Shown piece after piece: positions 59,820 through 64,000 of a stretch of 64,000 bases of DNA. The notes under the pieces are model-generated. The model saw nothing but the letters and a program-made list of their open reading frames with translations, was not told the origin of the DNA and ran no database searches. The number at the start of each line of letters is the position of its first letter. Position 1 is the first letter of the stretch. The position numbers were made by a program, and so were the translations under genes. The DNA is from Candidatus Tokpelaia sp. JSC161 (GTDB lineage Bacteria; Pseudomonadota; Alphaproteobacteria; Rhizobiales; Rhizobiaceae), in contig QEND01000001.1 of assembly GCA_003331105.1 (NCBI GenBank), forward strand, positions 186,001 to 250,000, in the 5' to 3' direction.

Positions 59820-60047
59820 TTATTGGATAGGAAGAGCAATTTCAACTCTCCGTTGCTTTTCTCCATTTTTTACAGGAATAAAAATAACCACGACACAAAC
59901 GTGTTTGCCATATTCAATCAGATCTTCTGTTTTTTTTATATATCCACCTTGCTCAGCTGCAATTTTTTGAGCAGAGAAGGAACAATCTTTAGCAAAGATG
60001 GGATTGATCATGTTAAGTAGTATGAAAAATGAGAGATATTTTCCCAT
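59820..60047 (-). CDS. Small secreted PepSY-like protein
   Basis: From the ATG at 60045-60047 it is 75 residues. A signal peptide (hydrophobic about 4-18) ends near IFAKD. The mature part (KIAAEQGGYIKKTEDLIEYG, VCVVVIFIPVKNGEKQRRVEIALP) has the helix-strand-strand pattern of PepSY-type periplasmic domains, though the match is weak. The frame is open to 60107, but that would overlap grxD. It could be a periplasmic binding or inhibitor protein. The ribosome binding site is poor, so expression is uncertain. Confidence 0.6.
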   Translation of the reverse strand: MGKYLSFFILLNMINPIFAKDCSFSAQKIAAEQGGYIKKTEDLIEYGKHVCVVVIFIPVKNGEKQRRVEIALPIQ

Positions 60048-60054
60048 GATTATT

Positions 60055-60405
60055 TCAAAGTGCGGAGTGTTCTTGCTTGATTTTGATGAGAATTCCTTTT
60101 TCTTCAAATAATGTTTGGAGTTCTTTTTCTTGAAACATTTCTGTTACGATATCACATCCACCAATAAATTCACTTTTTACATAAAGTTGTGGAATAGTTG
60201 GCCAATGAGAATAATCTTTGATTCCTTGGCGTAATTCATTGGAAGAAAGGACATCGATACTTTTGTAAGGAATGCCTAAGTAATGAAGAATTTGTACTAC
60301 TTTTTGAGAAAATCCACATTGAGGAGAATTAGGATTGCCTTTCATAAATAGAACGACGTCATGAGATTTGATTTCATTGTTAATGAAATTATGGATAACA
60401 GACAT
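60055..60405 (-). CDS. grxD: Monothiol glutaredoxin (Grx4 type)
   Basis: The 116-residue protein has the CGFS active site in NSPQCGFSQKVVQ, typical of monothiol glutaredoxins, plus the glutathione-binding WPTIPQLYVKSEFIGGCDIV. These proteins carry 2Fe-2S clusters and deliver them to acceptors, often with BolA. bolA lies 59 bases upstream on the same strand, matching that partnership. Complete. Confidence 0.95.
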   Translation of the reverse strand: MSVIHNFINNEIKSHDVVLFMKGNPNSPQCGFSQKVVQILHYLGIPYKSIDVLSSNELRQGIKDYSHWPTIPQLYVKSEFIGGCDIVTEMFQEKELQTLFEEKGILIKIKQEHSAL

Positions 60406-60464
60406 AAAGTGATATCCTTTATCAAAAAGTTTTTTTTAAAAGATTTTAAGTGTAATTGTGTTTC

Positions 60465-60710
60465 TCAGATGCCTTGATTAAGGGGGATAGCGGTTTTTAA
60501 AGTGAAAGCGTGGACTACTTCGCCTATATAAGAGCCTATAGCAGCGTAAACCATTTTGTGTTGTTGTAGGCGACTTTTCCCTCGGAAACTTTCTGAAATA
60601 ACTTTTGCTGTATAATTATTGCTCTGAAAAGAAAGTTCATGAGCTATTACAGTAGCATCCGGTATTTTTTCACGAATGAGTTTTTCAATGATAGAGACTT
60701 CAAGAGTCAT
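60465..60710 (-). CDS. bolA: BolA-family protein
   Basis: The 81-residue protein fits the BolA family: helix-turn pattern EKLIREKIPDATVIAHELS, then SNNYTAKVISESFRGKSRLQQHKMVYAAIGSYIG with the FRGKSRLQQHKMVY signature. BolA proteins bind Fe-S clusters together with monothiol glutaredoxins; grxD is the next gene. purL lies upstream on the same strand, 73 bases away, in the conserved purL-bolA-grxD order of rhizobia. Confidence 0.94.
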   Translation of the reverse strand: MTLEVSIIEKLIREKIPDATVIAHELSFQSNNYTAKVISESFRGKSRLQQHKMVYAAIGSYIGEVVHAFTLKTAIPLNQGI

Positions 60711-60783
60711 AGGATATGTTCCTGTTTATAAAAATTATAAAAAAAATTATAATTCTTTCAATTTAAACAATCAACTAGCTTTT

Positions 60784-62988
60784 TTATGTTTGCATATAAT
60801 GAGGAAACCAATTTTCGTAAAGAAGAGCTATTTTTTTAATTTCTATTTTAAAACATTCTTCAACAAAAAGATATGCCCCCCCTGCTGTTCCTAAATATCG
60901 TACAGGAATATTTTCTTTTTTTGCTTTTTTTATAATGGAATCAACAGACATGGAGTGAACAGAAAGGATATAACGTCCTTGATCTTCTCCAAAAAGTTCT
61001 GCATGACGAGGACCTGATCCTAGTTTGATTGTTGCGCCATATCCGGATTTGATCCCCATTTCTGCTAATGCTAGGATAAGGCCTCCGTCAGAAATATCAT
61101 GGCAGGCATGAATAGATCCGCTTTCAATTTGCTTGCGTATAAAGTTTCCGTGGTGTTTTTCACGTATGAGATCAACTGGTGGTGGTGTTCCATCATTCTT
61201 TCCTAGAATCTCTCGGAGATAAATTGATTGACCAAGATGTGTGCCATCGCCACCTATAAGAAGAAGACTATCTTTATTTTTCATATTTTCAATTTTTGGT
61301 ATTTTTTCCCAGTTTTCGATGATACCAACACCAACTATGACAGGTGTTGGGCAAATAGGTGTACCATTTGTTTCGTTATAAAGTGAAACGTTTCCGGAAA
61401 CGATTGGGAAGTTTAATGCAGAGCAGGCATGACTAATTCCTTTAATGCTAAGAACAAGTTGGCCCATAATTTCTGGTTTTTCTGGATTTCCGAAGTTTAA
61501 ATTATCTGTTGCAGCAATGGGGGTAGCTCCGCTTGTTGTGATGTTCCGCCAGCATTCAGCAACTGCTTGCTTTGCACCTTCATATGGATCGGCTTGACAA
61601 TAACGTGGTGTTACATCAGCTGAAAAAGCAAGGGCTCGTTTTTCATTATTATTAATCCGGATAACACCGGCATCTCCACCGGGATTGATAATGGTATTCC
61701 CTTGTATGAAGGTATCATATTGTTCGTAAACCCAACGGCGTGATGATTGATTCGGTGAATTAATGATTTTGATTAAAGCTTTGTCAAGCTCCTTCACTTC
61801 TTCTACAGAATCACTTTCTATTTGTGTTTTTTTCTCTGGTTCAATCCATGGACGGTCATATTCTGGTGCTTCATGAGTTAATGCCTGGATAGGTAGATTC
61901 GCAATTTCTTTATTTTTATGGAATATATGTAACTGTGGATTATCTGTTGTTTTTCCAATAATAGAAAATTCTAATCCCCATTTTTGAAATATTTTTTTTG
62001 CTTTTTTTGCTTGCTCTGGTTTTAAAAGCATGAGCATGCGCTCTTGGCTTTCAGAGAGCATTATTTCATAATCTGTCATATTTTGTTCACGTACTGGAAC
62101 TTTATCTAGATCGATCTCGATCCCAAGGTTACTTTTTGCTGCTATTTCGACAGAAGAACAAGTGAGTCCGGCTGCACCCATATCTTGAATAGCACTTACG
62201 AGATTGTTAGCCATGACTTCTAGGCATGCTTCTAGTAAGCATTTTCCACTGAAAGGATCTCCAACCTGGATAGTTGGCCGTTTTTTTTCATTTTCATTAT
62301 CAAATTCTGTGGAAGCCATGCTAGCTCCACCAATGCCGTCGCGTCCAGTTTTAGCGCCAAGATAAGCGACTTCTAAAGTTTTTTCTTTGGTTTTTGAATA
62401 GAAAATATTTTCTATACGGGTAATCCCTGCCGCGAAAGTGTTGACTAGAATGTTATTATTGTATTTTGGATCAAAGTTGATTTCTCCACCTATATTGGGT
62501 ACACCGAAGGCATTACTGTAGTCACCAATCCCAGCTACAACATTTGTGACTAAATGACGGGTTAGTGGATGATCTGTTGCGCCGAAACGAAGGGAATTCA
62601 TTGTTGCAATAGGACGTGCTCCCATAGTAAAAATGTCTCTTAAAATTCCTCCAACCCCGGTTGCTGCTCCTTGATAAGGTTCAATATAGGAAGGATGGTT
62701 ATGACTTTCTATTTTGAAGATGAGACATTCCCCTCGACCTATATCAATAATACCAGCGTTTTCTCCTGGTCCTTGGAGAATGTGCTTTCCTTTAGTTGGA
62801 AGCATGCGTAGCCATTTTTTAGAAGACTTATAAGAGCAATGTTCGTTCCACATTGCTGAGAAAATACCAATTTCAGTTAATGTTGGTGTTCGGCCAATGA
62901 GATTTATAATTTTGATGTATTCATCTCTCTGTAACCCATGCATTCGGATAATCTTTTGTAGAATTTCGTTATTTTTGCAATCAATCAT
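60784..62988 (-). CDS. purL: Phosphoribosylformylglycinamidine synthase subunit PurL
   Basis: This 734-residue protein is the short, separate PurL of the PurSQL complex, which makes FGAM from FGAR, glutamine and ATP. Key pieces are [34 protein letters not shown], the [31 protein letters not shown] loop, and the [14 protein letters not shown] region. purQ lies 70 bases upstream and purS just beyond, so all three subunits are together. The intergenic stretch with purQ holds a small hairpin (63031-63046). Confidence 0.96.
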   Translation of the reverse strand: MIDCKNNEILQKIIRMHGLQRDEYIKIINLIGRTPTLTEIGIFSAMWNEHCSYKSSKKWLRMLPTKGKHILQGPGENAGIIDIGRGECLIFKIESHNHPSYIEPYQGAATGVGGILRDIFTMGARPIATMNSLRFGATDHPLTRHLVTNVVAGIGDYSNAFGVPNIGGEINFDPKYNNNILVNTFAAGITRIENIFYSKTKEKTLEVAYLGAKTGRDGIGGASMASTEFDNENEKKRPTIQVGDPFSGKCLLEACLEVMANNLVSAIQDMGAAGLTCSSVEIAAKSNLGIEIDLDKVPVREQNMTDYEIMLSESQERMLMLLKPEQAKKAKKIFQKWGLEFSIIGKTTDNPQLHIFHKNKEIANLPIQALTHEAPEYDRPWIEPEKKTQIESDSVEEVKELDKALIKIINSPNQSSRRWVYEQYDTFIQGNTIINPGGDAGVIRINNNEKRALAFSADVTPRYCQADPYEGAKQAVAECWRNITTSGATPIAATDNLNFGNPEKPEIMGQLVLSIKGISHACSALNFPIVSGNVSLYNETNGTPICPTPVIVGVGIIENWEKIPKIENMKNKDSLLLIGGDGTHLGQSIYLREILGKNDGTPPPVDLIREKHHGNFIRKQIESGSIHACHDISDGGLILALAEMGIKSGYGATIKLGSGPRHAELFGEDQGRYILSVHSMSVDSIIKKAKKENIPVRYLGTAGGAYLFVEECFKIEIKKIALLYENWFPHYMQT

Positions 62989-63058
62989 TTTTTTATTGGA
63001 ACTTTTCTAATTGAAAGAGAGATGGATGTGGCATACTCGTGTATGCTAGATAATCAAT

Positions 63059-63745
63059 TTATAGGGAGGGAAGATTATGTTTGTTGAAGTTTTCAACTAT
63101 ACTGGAAAAAAATGTATGTCCATCTGTTCGACCATGCGCTGTTTCGATACAATTTTCTGGGTGAGGCATAATGCCTAGTACGTTTCCTCGTTTATTGGTA
63201 ATGCCAGCTATTTTATGAATGGAGCCATTCGGATTTTCATTTGCATATCGGAAAACTATTTGTCTGTTTTTTTTAAGACGAGATAATGTTTCTGATTCAG
63301 CAAAATAGCTTCCCTGTTTGTGAGCAATGGGGAATCGGAGAATCTCTCCTTGCCTGTATTTATGTGAAAAAAGAGTCTGATTGTTCATGACTTCAAGTGT
63401 TATTTCACGACAAATAAATTTAAGAGAACTATTGTGGATGAGTGTACCTTCTAATATGCCTGCTTCTAGTAAAATCTGGAATCCATTACAAACACCGAGA
63501 ATGGGAACGCCTTCTTCTGCTTTTATGCGAATCGTTTTCATAATAGGTTGTCGTGCTGCGATAGCTCCACACCGTAGGTAATCACCGAAAGAAAATCCAC
63601 CGGGTATAACAATCATATCTACAGTGGGGATAGTTGTTTCTGATTGCCAGATTCTATAGGGAGAGTGTCCAGTAATTTTTTCTAAAGCTGCAATCATATC
63701 GCGGTCACGATTGAGTCCTGGGAATTGAATGATTGCGGTTTTCAT
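63059..63745 (-). CDS. purQ: Phosphoribosylformylglycinamidine synthase, glutaminase subunit PurQ
   Basis: PurQ supplies ammonia from glutamine to PurL. The 228-residue class I glutamine amidotransferase has the nucleophile Cys86 in [28 protein letters not shown], and the His/Glu pair in [11 protein letters not shown] near the C-terminus. It lies between purS (17 bases upstream) and purL, so the operon is purS-purQ-purL. Complete. Confidence 0.96.
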   Translation of the reverse strand: MKTAIIQFPGLNRDRDMIAALEKITGHSPYRIWQSETTIPTVDMIVIPGGFSFGDYLRCGAIAARQPIMKTIRIKAEEGVPILGVCNGFQILLEAGILEGTLIHNSSLKFICREITLEVMNNQTLFSHKYRQGEILRFPIAHKQGSYFAESETLSRLKKNRQIVFRYANENPNGSIHKIAGITNKRGNVLGIMPHPENCIETAHGRTDGHTFFSSIVENFNKHNLPSL

Positions 63746-63762
63746 AGGAATAGCCTTTGTAG

Positions 63763-64000
63763 TTATGGTAAAAGAGCTATATGATAATCTTCAATAACTA
63801 AATTGACTAAAAGTCTTTTGCACATATTATCTAGTTGTTGATATGCTTTTTTTGAATCTTTTTCTTTGAAAGTGATCTCAAATATTTTTCCTTGTCGTAC
63901 CGATTGTATATTATGAAATTTGAGATGTTTTAGAGCATTAGCAATTGCCTGTCCCTGTGGGTCTAGCACGCTATCTTTTAAGGAAATTATGATACGGGCT
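63763..64000 (-). CDS. purS: Phosphoribosylformylglycinamidine synthase subunit PurS (5' end beyond window)
   Basis: The frame is open from the window edge: [26 protein letters not shown], then [12 protein letters not shown] and the end [10 protein letters not shown]. PurS is a roughly 80-residue bridging subunit of the PurSQL complex. A GTG at 63967-63969 inside is not the start, because family sequence continues through it to the edge. Only one to three codons are missing. Confidence 0.9.
   Translation of the reverse strand, partial: ARIIISLKDSVLDPQGQAIANALKHLKFHNIQSVRQGKIFEITFKEKDSKKAYQQLDNMCKRLLVNLVIEDYHIALLP

Noticed and set aside
59701..59970. 89-codon rightward frame spanning intron, tRNA 3' exon and the next gene
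   Set aside because: It crosses the splice site and an RNA gene; not an intron-encoded endonuclease.

Overview
The window is an AT-rich, gene-dense chromosomal segment of an alphaproteobacterium. Gene content and order are rhizobial: sspB-thyA-folA-hflK-hflC, lptF-lptG-lptD-surA-pdxA-rsmA, pepA-holC, tilS-ftsH-glmM, greA-lpcC, rph-hrcA, aroK-aroB and purS-purQ-purL. It also carries a two-piece (circularly permuted) tmRNA gene, a group I intron in tRNA-Arg(CCU), an IalB-type protein and an NdvB-type cyclic glucan synthase. Low GC, short intergenic gaps, broken rhizobial synteny (yajC without secDF, hrcA without grpE, hflKC without a DegP gene) and a decaying ndvB suggest a host-associated Rhizobiaceae member with a reduced genome. 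'Candidatus Liberibacter' or a close relative fits best. Bartonella is a less likely alternative. The species call is inference, since no search was run.

Layout. 1-6.6 kb: a pyrB fragment, thiamine pyrophosphokinase, the ClpXP adaptor sspB with the tmRNA gene beside it, thyA-folA, hflK-hflC, a DUF815 ATPase and yajC. 6.7-17.6 kb: parE, lipB, gmk, then a leftward operon for LPS export (lptF, lptG, lptD, surA) continuing into pdxA and rsmA. 17.7-28.9 kb: pepA-holC-small membrane protein, RNase P RNA, tilS-ftsH-glmM, a lytic transglycosylase lipoprotein, aspartate aminotransferase, greA, an LPS core mannosyltransferase and tRNA-Glu. 28.9-34.7 kb: hemW-rdgB-rph to the left, hrcA and pdxH to the right, pncB to the left. 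34.7-42.8 kb: the ndvB locus, with an open N-terminal half of 1551 codons and a shattered C-terminal half. 43-50.7 kb: dusA, nth, a nitrilase-family amidase, a cold-shock gene with a structured leader, an AsmA protein, azlCD, sdhE and ialB. 50.7-59.8 kb: trigger factor, tRNA-Leu, rpsA, cmk-aroA, a TIGR02300-type protein, an OmpA-family lipoprotein, aroK-aroB and the intron-bearing tRNA-Arg. 59.8-64 kb: a small secreted protein, grxD, bolA, purL, purQ and the start of purS.

How the genes work together. Several loci serve the cell envelope: LptDFG and SurA for LPS delivery, LpcC for LPS core, GlmM for UDP-GlcNAc, AsmA, an OmpA-type lipoprotein, and NdvB as a likely crippled periplasmic glucan synthase. 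Protein quality control is well represented: FtsH with HflKC, the tmRNA tag with SspB, trigger factor, and HrcA. Housekeeping metabolism covers the shikimate pathway (aroA, aroK, aroB), de novo purines, thymidylate/folate, and cofactors (thiamine-PP, PLP, lipoate, NAD). No insertion sequence, prophage, CRISPR array or obvious foreign island was seen.

The most interesting points are the tRNA-Arg group I intron, the sharply one-sided decay of ndvB that removes exactly the GH94 part, and a run of inverted repeats between lipB and gmk. No wholly new multi-gene system was recognised.
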